Of a DNA stretch of 64,000 nt, positions 8,579 to 18,900 are shown piece after piece (the stretch's first letter is position 1; the number at the start of each line of letters is the position of its first letter). The notes under the pieces were generated by a model that did not search any database, was not told the DNA's origin, and saw only the letters and a program-made list of their open reading frames with translations. This DNA comes from Novosphingobium sp. (GTDB taxonomy: Bacteria; Pseudomonadota; Alphaproteobacteria; Sphingomonadales; Sphingomonadaceae). The stretch is from positions 434,001-498,000 of the forward strand of contig JACKKX010000002.1 in assembly GCA_024236215.1 (NCBI GenBank). Direction: 5' to 3'. The translations under genes were made by a program, and so were the position numbers.

Positions 8579-9058
8579 TCAGAGCTGTTCGAGCATGAAA
8601 TCGGCGGCGCTGACCCTGAATTCGCCCGGCGCCTCGACGTGGAGCTGCTCGACCACGCCATCGTTGATCACCATCGAAAAGCGCTGGCCGCGCTTGCCCA
8701 GGCCAAATGCGCTGCCGTCCATGGTCAGCCCCAGAGCCTCGGCGAAATCGCCGTTGCCGTCGGCCAGCATGGTGACATCGCCCGATCCCGAAGCCTTGCC
8801 CCAGGCGCCCATCACGAAGGGATCGTTGACCGCAGTGCAGGCGATTTCGTCAATCCCCTTGGCCTTGAGATCGCCAGCGTGATCGACGAAGCCGGGCAGG
8901 TGCCGGGCCGAACAGGTCGGGGTGAAGGCGCCCGGGACCGAGAACAGCGCGACGCGCTTGCCCTTGAAATAGTCGGCGGACTGGACCGCCTCGGGCCCGG
9001 CTTCGCCAGCCTTAACCAGCCTCACGTCGGGCAGCTTGTCGCCTACGGCAATGGTCAT
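8579..9058 (-). CDS. Peroxiredoxin, Prx5/AhpE-like (AhpC/TSA superfamily)
   Basis: Thiol peroxidase that reduces H2O2 or organic peroxides. The peroxidatic Cys sits in the Prx5 motif VPGAFTPTCSARHLPGF. The family segment DEIACTAVNDPFVMGAWGK follows. At 159 residues it has the length of bacterial Prx5 proteins. The ATG at 9058 is supported by GGAG nine bases upstream; an upstream in-frame start at 9229 would add unrelated sequence. No resolving Cys is obvious by eye, so it could be a 1-Cys enzyme or use glutaredoxin. Confidence 0.9.
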   Translation of the reverse strand: MTIAVGDKLPDVRLVKAGEAGPEAVQSADYFKGKRVALFSVPGAFTPTCSARHLPGFVDHAGDLKAKGIDEIACTAVNDPFVMGAWGKASGSGDVTMLADGNGDFAEALGLTMDGSAFGLGKRGQRFSMVINDGVVEQLHVEAPGEFRVSAADFMLEQL

Positions 9059-9229
9059 CTTCAAATTCTCCGTCACGAAGTTGCGAGTCTCTCGCAGGTT
9101 ATCCGGCATCGGGGGGCAGGGCAACGGGACAGTCGTGGTTAAGTTCGCTTTACCGGCCCGCTTTAAGATTGGGTAAACTGGTTCGGGCAGCTTCGGCTTC
9201 AACGGGAATTGCCCCGTTGGAGACTGCAC

Positions 9230-9700
9230 ATGGGGATCGTGAACAGGGTCGCGGCGAGCCTCGCCGCATCGGCATTGGTCGTTTCACTTCCGGCGTCAGC
9301 CGCCGGTTACGCAAATGGGGGAAGCAACGCGGAAAAGCTGCGCCGGCTTAACATCATGCTGATGGTCACCGGGCTTCGCTGCCGGACCACGGCTGACAAT
9401 TTCCAGGCCGATTATGGCCGCTTCACCACCGCGCACGTGGGTGAGCTCAACGTCGCGGCAAGTCAGCTCCGCGCCGAATATGCCCGCCGCAGCGGTGCAG
9501 CAGGGGCCGATCGCGCGCTGGACCGGATGAGCGTCTCGATGGCCAATCAGTATGGACAGGGGCATCCCTGGCTCAACTGCGCGCAGCTCAAGATGGTGGC
9601 GCGTAACCTTGCCACGGCCAAGGGCAGCGCCCCGCTGATCGCTGCCGCTGACCAACTTCTTGATGACAAGCCGATGCAACTTGCGATCGCCGGGAACTGA
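9230..9700 (+). CDS. Small exported protein of unknown function upstream of ahcY
   Basis: Not recognised at family level. From the ATG at 9230 the product is 156 residues with a clear Sec signal peptide (MGIVNRVAASL... to VSLPASAAG, cleavage near residue 25). The mature part is mostly helical and polar and contains two Cys (LRCRTTADNF and WLNCAQLK) that could form a disulfide in the periplasm. A short upstream ATG at 9209 gives seven more residues. Proteins of this kind adjacent to ahcY in sphingomonads are sometimes mislabelled as hydrolases by neighbourhood, and nothing enzymatic is visible. It is separated from ahcY by a structured region and an operator-like palindrome. Confidence 0.7.
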   Translation: MGIVNRVAASLAASALVVSLPASAAGYANGGSNAEKLRRLNIMLMVTGLRCRTTADNFQADYGRFTTAHVGELNVAASQLRAEYARRSGAAGADRALDRMSVSMANQYGQGHPWLNCAQLKMVARNLATAKGSAPLIAAADQLLDDKPMQLAIAGN

Positions 9701-9715
9701 AAGTCTGCCTATTCG

Positions 9716-9788
9716 CCTCCGGTAATTGCGCCCACCGGAGGTGTTCGGCCTGCCCTGACCACACGGTCGCAGTGGGAGGGGCAGGCCG
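9716..9788. other. Structured intergenic segment: two successive hairpins before the ahcY promoter region
   Basis: The first stem is CCTCCGGT/ACCGGAGG (9716-9723 with 9734-9741). The second is a 10-bp stem CGGCCTGCCC/GGGCAGGCCG (9746-9755 with 9779-9788) enclosing a small GACC/GGTC hairpin. No T-run follows either stem, so a simple intrinsic terminator is not supported. The segment could be a 3' UTR structure of the preceding gene or a small RNA. Confidence 0.45.
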
Positions 9789-9810
9789 CCATTGCGGCGC
9801 CTTTGAAGGC

Positions 9811-9830
9811 ATATAAAGATTTCTTTATAT
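9811..9830. promoter_or_regulatory. Perfect 20-bp palindrome upstream of ahcY, probable SahR-type operator
   Basis: The sequence ATATAAAGA-TT-TCTTTATAT has two perfect 9-bp arms in otherwise GC-rich DNA, about 100 bp upstream of the ahcY start. ArsR-family SahR regulators, which respond to S-adenosylhomocysteine, control ahcY and methionine-cycle genes in Proteobacteria through AT-rich palindromes containing AAAG/CTTT halves. Assignment to SahR is an inference from shape and position. A GGCGGCC/GGCCGCC hairpin (9858-9879) lies in the presumed leader. Confidence 0.6.
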
Positions 9831-9928
9831 TTGCCTCGACATGCGCAACCGGCTAAGGGCGGCCTCTGATCGGGCCGCCTGCCGTGTTGCGGGCGGCTCC
9901 CAAAACATTGCTCACAGGAGTTGCCGCC

Positions 9929-11344
<1,416 letters not shown>

Positions 11345-11405
11345 TCGACAGCTTGTGCGCGCGGCGCGGTTGTAATCCGCGCCGCAGCGGCATAGCTGAC
11401 GGATC

Positions 11406-13763
11406 ATGACCCTTTCCCCCTCCGTGCTGGCCTTGCTCGGGCTGTTGCTGGCCGGGTGGACCGTGGCCGCGGCCTGGGCAATCGTTGCCGCGCGGCATCG
11501 CGAGCGCCGCGCCGAGGCCGGGCAGCGCCAGGCCCGGCGCCTTGCGCGGATGGTCGATGAAAGCCCGGCCCTGCCGCTGCTGGTGCGCGCCGATGGCAAG
11601 ATCGAGGCGCCGCAGCGCCTTGCCAACTGGCTCGGGCTCGATGCCGTGCCGCAGTTCCTGACCGAGCTTGACGGCGGGCGGATCGATGGCGGCGGCGGCG
11701 GCCTCACGGCGGAGCAGCTTGAGGAGCTTTCCCAGGCGGTGCGGCGCTGCCAGCGCACCGCCAATCCGTTTCGCCTGGTCGTCACCCCGCGCGGCTCGAA
11801 ACGCAGCCTGGCCCTGCGCGGTCACCTGGCCGATCCGCAGGTCTCGCCCGGCGGCGCGGCGCTGGTCTGGGTGTTCGATTTTTCCGACAGCGAGAGCGAG
11901 CTGGTCCAGCTGCGCAGCGATGCGGCGCGCGCGCGCAGCGATTTCGCCGCGCTGGTCGGCCTGATCGAGGCGGCACCGATGCCGATGTGGTTCCGCGGAC
12001 CCGAAGGCGAACTGAGGTTGGTCAACCACGCCTATGTCAGCGCGGTCGGGGGCGAGGATGCCCGGCAGGTGGTGGCCGATGGCATCGAACTGATCGAAAG
12101 CGTCGATGGTCTGACCGCGCGTCAGGTCGCGGGGCAGGCATTTGCCAAGGCGCTGCCGATCGAACGCATGGTCAGCGTTACCATCGACGGGCAGCGCCGC
12201 GCCCTACGGGTCACAGACCTGCCGCTGGGCGAAGAAGGAATCGCCGGATACGCGGTCGACATCGAAGACATGGAGCAGCAGGGGCGCGATTTCCGCGCGT
12301 TCCGCGATGCCCAGCGCGCCATGCTCGATCAGCTTTCGGCCGGGGTGGCGCAGTTCGACGCCAGGCGCCAGCTGGTCTTCGCCAATCAGCCGTTCCAGCG
12401 CCTGTTTGCGCTGGGACCGGCAACGATGCTCGACCCCCCGCAGTTTGAGCGGCTGCTCGATCTGGCGCGCGATGCCGGGCGGGTTCCCGAAGCGCGCGAT
12501 TTCCCGGCCTGGCGGCGCGAGCGTGCGGCATGGTTCCAGTTAAGCGCGCCGCAGGAAGAAGCCTGGTCGCTGGCCGATGGCATCCATCTTCGGATGGTCG
12601 CCTTGCCCTTGCCCGATGGCGGGTTGATCCTCATTGCCGAAGACCGGACCGAACAGCTCCGGCTTTCGGCGGTGCGCGATACGTTGCTGCGCACCCGCAC
12701 CGCCACTTTCGACAGTCTGTTCGAATCGCTCGCGGTTTTCGCGCCCGATGGGCGGCTGCAATTGTGGAACCGCCGCTTCGCCGCCGACTGGGGCCTTGAG
12801 GAGCAATTCCTAGATACCCACCCGCGGATCGATTCGATGCTCGAGAAGATCGCGCGGCGGCTCGCCAAGCCGGTCAAGGCCAAGGCGGTGGGCGATGCGG
12901 TGCGTTCGGCCACGCTCGATCGCAAGCAGACTGCGGGACGCGCGGTCCTCGCCGATGGGCGCACGCTCGAATACGCCGGGGTTCCGCTGCCCGATGGCAA
13001 CGGGCTGCTGACCGTGCTTGATATCACCGATGCCCAGAAAGCCGAAGAAGCGCTCAAGCAGCGCGCCGCCGCCCTGGAAGAGGCGGACGCGATGAAGACC
13101 CGCTTCCTCGCCAACATGAGCTATGAGTTCCGCACCCCGCTGACCTCGATCGGGGGCTTTGCCGAGCTGCTCGAAGCCGGGCTGGGCGGCGAATTGAGCG
13201 AGGCGGGGCGCGAATATGTCGCGGCGATCCTTGCTTCGGTCGGGCGGCTTGGCGAACAGATCGAGAGTGTGCTCGACCTTTCGCAGAGCGAGGCCGGAAT
13301 GCTCCCGCTGGCGCGCGAGGAGATTGAGCTGCTGCCCTTCGTCACCCGCCTGGCCGAGGAGCGCGCAGGACGGATTTCCGAGGCCGGGCTGACGCTCGAT
13401 CTGCGCGGCGACAAGGGTGCGGGGCGGATCACGGGCGATCGGCGCCGGTTGGGCCGGGCGCTGGGGCATCTACTGGATAACGCGATCGCCGCCACGCCGC
13501 GCGGCGGGCGCATCCTGGTCGAGCTGGGATCGCACAAGGGCGGGGCGCGAATCGTCATATCCGATAACGGCGCAGGAATGGACGGCGCCACGCTGGCCCG
13601 CGCGCTCGAAGGGATCAAGCCGGGCAAAGACGGCAAGGAGGCGGAGCGCCGTCAGGGCATCGGTCTGCCGCTTGCCCGGCAGCTGATCGAGGCCCACGGC
13701 GGCACGTTCGAGCTGCTGTCCGAGCCGGGTCAGGGCAGCGCCGCGATTGTCGAGCTGCCGTGA
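11406..13763 (+). CDS. divL: DivL-like PAS sensor kinase with Tyr at the phospho-acceptor position
   Basis: Membrane-anchored PAS histidine-kinase homologue. In Caulobacter, DivL works with CckA, DivK and PleC/DivJ to time CtrA activation and is essential largely independently of phosphorylation. The 785-residue product has one N-terminal transmembrane helix (about residues 5-28) and several PAS-like segments through about residue 540. The dimerisation H-box reads FLANMSYEFRTPLTS, with Tyr573 where canonical kinases have His; this is the hallmark of DivL. An ATPase domain follows with N-box LLDNAIAATPRGG, G1 DNGAGMDG and G2 GIGLPLARQL. Its stop overlaps the tsaE start. Confidence 0.86.
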   Translation: MTLSPSVLALLGLLLAGWTVAAAWAIVAARHRERRAEAGQRQARRLARMVDESPALPLLVRADGKIEAPQRLANWLGLDAVPQFLTELDGGRIDGGGGGLTAEQLEELSQAVRRCQRTANPFRLVVTPRGSKRSLALRGHLADPQVSPGGAALVWVFDFSDSESELVQLRSDAARARSDFAALVGLIEAAPMPMWFRGPEGELRLVNHAYVSAVGGEDARQVVADGIELIESVDGLTARQVAGQAFAKALPIERMVSVTIDGQRRALRVTDLPLGEEGIAGYAVDIEDMEQQGRDFRAFRDAQRAMLDQLSAGVAQFDARRQLVFANQPFQRLFALGPATMLDPPQFERLLDLARDAGRVPEARDFPAWRRERAAWFQLSAPQEEAWSLADGIHLRMVALPLPDGGLILIAEDRTEQLRLSAVRDTLLRTRTATFDSLFESLAVFAPDGRLQLWNRRFAADWGLEEQFLDTHPRIDSMLEKIARRLAKPVKAKAVGDAVRSATLDRKQTAGRAVLADGRTLEYAGVPLPDGNGLLTVLDITDAQKAEEALKQRAAALEEADAMKTRFLANMSYEFRTPLTSIGGFAELLEAGLGGELSEAGREYVAAILASVGRLGEQIESVLDLSQSEAGMLPLAREEIELLPFVTRLAEERAGRISEAGLTLDLRGDKGAGRITGDRRRLGRALGHLLDNAIAATPRGGRILVELGSHKGGARIVISDNGAGMDGATLARALEGIKPGKDGKEAERRQGIGLPLARQLIEAHGGTFELLSEPGQGSAAIVELP

Positions 13764-14203
13764 AGATCGAACTGCCCGATCTTGCCGCGACCAGTGCGCT
13801 GGGCGAACGGATTGCGGCGGTCTTGCAAGCAGGAGATGTGGTGGCGCTTTCGGGCGGGCTTGGCGCGGGCAAGACCACTTTGGCGCGCGCGATCATCGCT
13901 GCCCTGGGGCATCGGGGCGAGGTGCCATCGCCCAGCTTCGCGATCATCGAAACCTATGATCCGCCCACGGTTAGCCTTCCGCTGGTCCACGCCGATTTCT
14001 ATCGCCTCACCCGCCCGCAAGAGGCCGAGGAGCTGGGACTGGACGATTACCGCGAAGGCGCCGCGCTGATCGCGGAATGGCCCGAACAGGCAGGCGGTTT
14101 CGGGCACGAAGCCGGGTGCCTGTCGATCCGGCTGGAAACTGCGGAAACGGGGCGGATTGCGATTGTCGAGCCGGGGGTGGATTGGCTAGGGCGGCTGCCA
14201 TGA
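13760..14203 (+). CDS. tsaE: tRNA threonylcarbamoyladenosine biosynthesis ATPase TsaE
   Basis: ATPase subunit needed with TsaB/TsaD and TsaC to place t6A at position 37 of ANN-decoding tRNAs. The 147-residue product carries the Walker A loop GGLGAGKTTLARA near residue 35 and the family segments VPSPSFAIIETY, LVHADFYRL and EEAEELGLDDY-like EAEELGLDDYREG. The GTG start overlaps the divL stop by four bases, implying translational coupling. Confidence 0.95.
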   Translation: MKIELPDLAATSALGERIAAVLQAGDVVALSGGLGAGKTTLARAIIAALGHRGEVPSPSFAIIETYDPPTVSLPLVHADFYRLTRPQEAEELGLDDYREGAALIAEWPEQAGGFGHEAGCLSIRLETAETGRIAIVEPGVDWLGRLP

Positions 14204-15186
14204 CGCAAACCCTGCCCGAAGGGCTCGATGCCTTTCTTGCCGCCGCCGGATGGAGCGACGCCGCGATCGAGCCGCTGGCGGGCGACGCCTCGTTTCGCCG
14301 CTATTTCCGCCTGCGCCGCGCCTCGGGCAAGACCGCGATGCTGATGGACGCGCCCCCGCCCAACGAGGATCCGCAGCCCTTCCTGCGTGCAGCCAAATGG
14401 CTCGACGCCAACGGACTGCGCGCGCCGCATATCCTGGCCGAGGATGCGCAGCGCGGGCTGGTGCTGCTGGAAGACTTTGGCGAAGTGCGGATGCGCGAAT
14501 ATGCCGACCAGTGGGGCGAGGACGAGCGCGCGATCTATACCGCTGCCGTCGATACCCTGATCGAGCTGCACCGGCTGCCGCCCGGCCCGTTCCGCGACTA
14601 TTCGTTGCAGGAATACCAGCGCGAGGCCAGGCTGCTGGTCGATTGGTATTGCCCGGCGCAAAACCTCTATGTCGACGCCGCGAGCTATGCCGCCGCCTGG
14701 GAAGAGGCGCTGGCGCCCATGCTGCCGCGCCAGCGCCCAGGGGTGACGGTGCTGCGTGACTATCATGCCGAGAACATCATGCTGCTGGGCGCGCTGCACA
14801 AGCAAGGGTTGCTCGATTTTCAGGACGCGCTGGTCGGCCATCCGGCCTACGATCTGGTTTCGCTGCTGCAGGATGCCCGCCGTGACGTCTCGCCCCAGCT
14901 CGAAGCCGAGATGTTCGATCATTATGTAAAAAAAACTGGGCAAGGCGATGATTTTCTTGCTGACTATGCCCGAATCGGTGCCCAGCGAAACGCCAAGATC
15001 GTAGGCATCTTCGTGCGGCTATGGAAGCGTGACGGCAAGCCGCGCTACCTGGGAATGATCCCCCGGGTGTGGGCGGCGATGGAGCGCGATCTGGCCCATC
15101 CCGCGCTGGCTCCGGTGGCGCGGTGGTTTGATGCCAACATCCCGGCGGACCTTCGGGCCGCGAACGGCGGGCAGTTCGCGGCGTGA
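14200..15186 (+). CDS. amgK: Anomeric MurNAc/GlcNAc kinase AmgK (aminoglycoside-phosphotransferase fold)
   Basis: Sugar kinase forming MurNAc-alpha-1-phosphate in the peptidoglycan-recycling bypass that feeds UDP-MurNAc and confers intrinsic fosfomycin tolerance. The 328-residue product shows the APH fold: an N-terminal lobe with DASFRRYFRL, the catalytic-loop sequence LRDYHAENIMLL and the metal-binding LLDFQDALVGHPAYDL. The ATG at 14200 overlaps the tsaE stop (ATGA). The function is strongly supported by the next gene, a MurU-like uridylyltransferase. Confidence 0.88.
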   Translation: MTQTLPEGLDAFLAAAGWSDAAIEPLAGDASFRRYFRLRRASGKTAMLMDAPPPNEDPQPFLRAAKWLDANGLRAPHILAEDAQRGLVLLEDFGEVRMREYADQWGEDERAIYTAAVDTLIELHRLPPGPFRDYSLQEYQREARLLVDWYCPAQNLYVDAASYAAAWEEALAPMLPRQRPGVTVLRDYHAENIMLLGALHKQGLLDFQDALVGHPAYDLVSLLQDARRDVSPQLEAEMFDHYVKKTGQGDDFLADYARIGAQRNAKIVGIFVRLWKRDGKPRYLGMIPRVWAAMERDLAHPALAPVARWFDANIPADLRAANGGQFAA

Positions 15187-15911
15187 AGGCCCACGCCGCC
15201 ATCCCCGATACGGCAATGATCATGGCGGCGGGCCTGGGCACCCGCATGATGCCGCTAACCGCCCGGTGCCCCAAGCCCCTGATCGAGGTGGCGGGAACCA
15301 CCCTGCTCGACCACGTTCTCGATCAGCTGCGCAGCGCCGGGGTGGGGCGGATCGTGGTCAACGTCCACTATCTTGCCGATCGGATCGAAGCGCACCTCGC
15401 GGACCATGCCGGCGATTTCGATGTTGCGATCTCCGACGAGCGCGACCTGCTGCGCGATACCGGCGGCGGGCTGATCAAGGCGCTGCCGCTGATCGGCGCC
15501 GACCCGTTCTTTTGCGTCAATGCCGATAACTGGTGGGTGGATGAGGGCGGCAATGCCCTGATCGACATGGCCAGGGCCTGGGATGACGAACGGATGGACG
15601 TGCTGATGCTGGTCGTCCCGTTCGAGCGCGCCGGCAATACCCAGGGCCAGGGCGATTTCGACATGGATGCCGATGGCCGCCTCTCGCGCGAGGGGCCCAG
15701 GCGGCACCGGCCCTTCGTCTGGACCGGGATCCAGATCCTGTCCAAACGGGTGGTCACCGATCCACCGGGTGCGGTATTCTCCACCAACCAGTTCTGGGAT
15801 CGTGCGATTGCGGCAGGGCGCTGCTTCGGCTTCGTTCACGCCGGGCAGTGGTACGATGTCGGCTATCCCGCAGCCATCGGCCTGACCGAGGCCGCCCTGG
15901 CCGGTGGCTGA
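15183..15911 (+). CDS. murU: N-acetylmuramate alpha-1-phosphate uridylyltransferase MurU
   Basis: Nucleotidyltransferase that converts MurNAc-1-phosphate and UTP to UDP-MurNAc, completing the AmgK-MurU recycling route. The 242-residue product has the nucleotidyltransferase signature MAAGLGTRMMPLTARCPKPLIEV near its N-terminus, DTGGGLIKALPLIG and the metal-site VNADNWW. The GTG start overlaps the amgK stop. By sequence alone it could be called mannose-1-phosphate guanylyltransferase, but the amgK neighbour favours MurU. Confidence 0.87.
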   Translation: MKAHAAIPDTAMIMAAGLGTRMMPLTARCPKPLIEVAGTTLLDHVLDQLRSAGVGRIVVNVHYLADRIEAHLADHAGDFDVAISDERDLLRDTGGGLIKALPLIGADPFFCVNADNWWVDEGGNALIDMARAWDDERMDVLMLVVPFERAGNTQGQGDFDMDADGRLSREGPRRHRPFVWTGIQILSKRVVTDPPGAVFSTNQFWDRAIAAGRCFGFVHAGQWYDVGYPAAIGLTEAALAGG

Positions 15912-18900
15912 GCGGCCCGGCCCCAGGGTCTATTCGATCGCCGCGCATCGCGGCTTTGCCGATGCGCTGGTTGCCGGCCTGATCCCGCGCTATGCCGACA
16001 GGGATCTGGGCCTTGCCCGGCTGACCCTGCTGCTGCCCAGCCGCCGCGCCGAACGGATCGTGACCGAGGCTTTCGTGCGGCTGTCGGGCGGGGGAATGCT
16101 GCTGCCGCGCATGGCGGTGGTGGGCGATCTCGATCTCGACGAGACGCTGGGCGCGCTGCTCGATCCGCTGGGCGCGGGGGCCGAAATCCCCCCAGCCTGC
16201 GATCCCGTCCGGCGTTGGCTGCGGCTGGCGGAGCTGCTGGGCGAAGCGATGGGAAGTCAGACGCCCAGGCCACCGGGACTGCTGCGCCTCGCCCATGAAG
16301 CCGCGCGGACGATGGACCGGCTGACGGTTGAAGGGATCGGCCTGGACGATTTGCTGGGCGACCGCGTTGCGGGGATCGTCGGCGATCTCGCCGATCACTG
16401 GCGCGAATCCTCGCGCCTGTTCGCCACGGTTCAGGCCCATTGGCTCAGCGAACTTGCCGCGCGCGGCGAGATCGATCCTCCCGAGAGGCGCAACCGGCTG
16501 TTCGCCCATGCAGCCCGGCGTTGGGCACAGAACCCGCCCGCCGATCCGGTGGTTGCCGCCGGGATAACCAGCGCCTCGCCCGAGCTGGCGCGGCTGCTGA
16601 GGGTGGTCTCGGAACTGCCGCGCGGGGCGGTGATCCTGCCGGACCTTGACCTCTCGCTCGATGCCGAGGTCTGGGACCTGCTGGGTCGGGCGGGCAAGCC
16701 GTGCGATGACGATGGCGCGCATTTCGGAGAGCGCGATGCGGTGACCCACCCGCAATACCACCTCAAGCTGCTGCTCAACCGGATGGGCATCTCTCGCGAC
16801 GAGGTCGAGCCCTGGCACCGCGCCGGGCTGGCCGCCGCGCCAAGCGAGCGCAGCCACGCGATCTCCAATCTGTTTCTGCCCGCCGCTGCCAGCGCCCGCT
16901 GGGTCGATCTGCCCGCCAGAGCCCGGCGGCTGTCAGGCATCCGGCTGATGGAAAGCGCGCATCCCGGCGAGGAGGCCCAGGCAATCGCGATCCTGGTCCG
17001 CCAGGCGCTGGAAGAGCCGGGCAGACGCGTCGCGGTGGTCACCCCGGATCGCGGTCTGGCCGGGCGCGTGGTGGCGCATCTCAGGCGTTGGGGGATCGAG
17101 GCGGACGACAGCGCCGGGCTCCCCATGCCGCAGACCGCCGCAGGCCGAGTGCTGCTTGGCCTGGCCGAAGTGGCGGCGCAGCAGGCCGCGCCGGTCCCTT
17201 TGCTGGGGCTGCTGGCCCATCCGCTGGTTAGGGCTGGCGAGGCCCGCGCCGAATGGCTCGACAGGGTCCGGGCGATGGATATTGCCTTGCGCGGGCCTCG
17301 CCCGGCACCGGGGCTGGCGCCGCTGCGTGCCGCGATGGAAAAGCTCGCGCGGCGCGGCGATGGCGAGCGGATCGCAGCCTGGTGGAGCGAGGTGGAAGCC
17401 GTCATTCTGCCGCTTCTCGACTGGAACGACGGCCTGCCGCTGTCCGAAGCGATCGGCCGTCTGGCCGCTGCGGGCGAGGCACTGTGCGGTGAGGCGCTGT
17501 GGGGTAATGCCGATGGCCGGGCGCTGGCCGCCTTCGTGGAGGAGCTGCGCCTTGCCGCCGCCTCCAGCCAGCTGCGTTTTGCCGCCGCCGATTTGCCGGC
17601 AGTGCTGCGCGATGCCATGGACCGCCTGGCAGTGCGCCCGCCCTGGGGAGGGCATCCGCGCGTCGCGATCTATGGCTTGCTGGAGGCGCGGATGAGCCGG
17701 GCCGATCTGGTGATCTGCGGCGGGCTGGTCGAAGGGGTCTGGCCGGCCGCGCCGGGTGCAGAACCCTTGCTGCCCCCGGCGGTGCTGCGCGCATTGGGCG
17801 TGCCGGGCGGAGAGTTCCGCATCGGGCTGGCCGCGCACGATCTTGCTGCCGCGCTGGGCGCGCCCGAAGCGGTGCTGAGCTGGGCTCGCCGCGACGAGGG
17901 CGCACCGGTGATCCCCAGCCGCTTCGTGCTGCGGATCGAAGCGATGCTGGGCGAATTGGCCGAGGCCCACCGCGAGGCCGAGGCCGTACTGTTGGCACGT
18001 GGGATCGATCGCTCGGCGCGGGTTCTGCCAGCGTCGCGTCCCCGGCCCAAGCCCGACCTTGAGCAGCGCGATGTCGCGCTGGCCGTCACCGCGATCGATC
18101 GGCTGCTGGGCGATCCCTATCAATTCTACGCCAATGCGATCCTGCGGCTGCGGGTGCTCGATCCGCTCGATGCCGAGCCGACCGCAGCGTGGAAGGGCAC
18201 CGTGGTCCACCGCGTGCTGGAACGCTGGCACAAGGCCGGGGGCGGGGCGGGCGAGCTGCTGGCGCTGGCGGGCGAGGAGCTGGCGGCGATGCGCGCCCAT
18301 CCGCTGGTGCGCACGCTGTGGTGGCCGCGACTGGCCCGTGCGCTCGAATGGGTCGATGCCGAAATCGCCGCGCTGGGGGCCGAGGGGCGCCGGGTCATCG
18401 CCAGCGAGGTGAAGGGCGAGATGCTCTTTGCCGGTGTGCGGGTTCACGGCCGCGCCGACCGGATCGACCGGTTGGCCGACGGCACCCTGGCGGTGGTCGA
18501 TTACAAGACCGGGAGCCCGCCCAGCCGCCGCCGCGTGGCCGAAGGCTATGCGTTGCAACTGGGCGTGGTCGGGCTGATCGCGGCGGCGGACGGATTTCCC
18601 GGCGTGGTGGGCGATCCCGAATGGTTCGAATACTGGTCGCTCGCCAAGCGCCCGCGCAGCAGCGAATTCGGTTATGCCCTTTCGCCCTTTGCCACCGACC
18701 GCGCGCCCGGCCTGGCGCGCGAGGACTTTCTGAGCGAGACCGCACACCGGCTTGAAGAAGCGATTGCGCGCTTCATCAAGGGGGATGAGCCGTTCTCCGC
18801 CAGCCTCCAGCCCGATCTCTATGGCTACAACGATTACGACCAGCTGATGCGGCTGGATGAATGGCAGGCGCTGGGTTCGAAGGCGGGGGAAGGGGCATGA
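15904..18900 (+). CDS. addB: AddB subunit of the AddAB double-strand break repair helicase-nuclease
   Basis: Second subunit of the AddAB complex, the alphaproteobacterial counterpart of RecBCD, which resects broken DNA ends for RecA loading. The 998-residue product has degenerate helicase-like N-terminal domains and a C-terminal PD-(D/E)XK nuclease-like domain (VHGRADRIDRL then LAVVDYKTG, catalytic Asp and Lys). It starts with GTG eight bases inside the murU end and overlaps addA by an ATGA, so the two subunits are made from coupled reading frames. Confidence 0.93.
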   Translation: MAERPGPRVYSIAAHRGFADALVAGLIPRYADRDLGLARLTLLLPSRRAERIVTEAFVRLSGGGMLLPRMAVVGDLDLDETLGALLDPLGAGAEIPPACDPVRRWLRLAELLGEAMGSQTPRPPGLLRLAHEAARTMDRLTVEGIGLDDLLGDRVAGIVGDLADHWRESSRLFATVQAHWLSELAARGEIDPPERRNRLFAHAARRWAQNPPADPVVAAGITSASPELARLLRVVSELPRGAVILPDLDLSLDAEVWDLLGRAGKPCDDDGAHFGERDAVTHPQYHLKLLLNRMGISRDEVEPWHRAGLAAAPSERSHAISNLFLPAAASARWVDLPARARRLSGIRLMESAHPGEEAQAIAILVRQALEEPGRRVAVVTPDRGLAGRVVAHLRRWGIEADDSAGLPMPQTAAGRVLLGLAEVAAQQAAPVPLLGLLAHPLVRAGEARAEWLDRVRAMDIALRGPRPAPGLAPLRAAMEKLARRGDGERIAAWWSEVEAVILPLLDWNDGLPLSEAIGRLAAAGEALCGEALWGNADGRALAAFVEELRLAAASSQLRFAAADLPAVLRDAMDRLAVRPPWGGHPRVAIYGLLEARMSRADLVICGGLVEGVWPAAPGAEPLLPPAVLRALGVPGGEFRIGLAAHDLAAALGAPEAVLSWARRDEGAPVIPSRFVLRIEAMLGELAEAHREAEAVLLARGIDRSARVLPASRPRPKPDLEQRDVALAVTAIDRLLGDPYQFYANAILRLRVLDPLDAEPTAAWKGTVVHRVLERWHKAGGGAGELLALAGEELAAMRAHPLVRTLWWPRLARALEWVDAEIAALGAEGRRVIASEVKGEMLFAGVRVHGRADRIDRLADGTLAVVDYKTGSPPSRRRVAEGYALQLGVVGLIAAADGFPGVVGDPEWFEYWSLAKRPRSSEFGYALSPFATDRAPGLAREDFLSETAHRLEEAIARFIKGDEPFSASLQPDLYGYNDYDQLMRLDEWQALGSKAGEGA

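Noticed and set aside
9716..9928. SAH or SAM riboswitch upstream of ahcY
   Set aside because: Hairpins are present, but no consensus core of known SAH/SAM classes was recognised.
16933..18747. Open minus-strand frame of 604 codons
   Set aside because: Antisense to addB, no recognisable motif.
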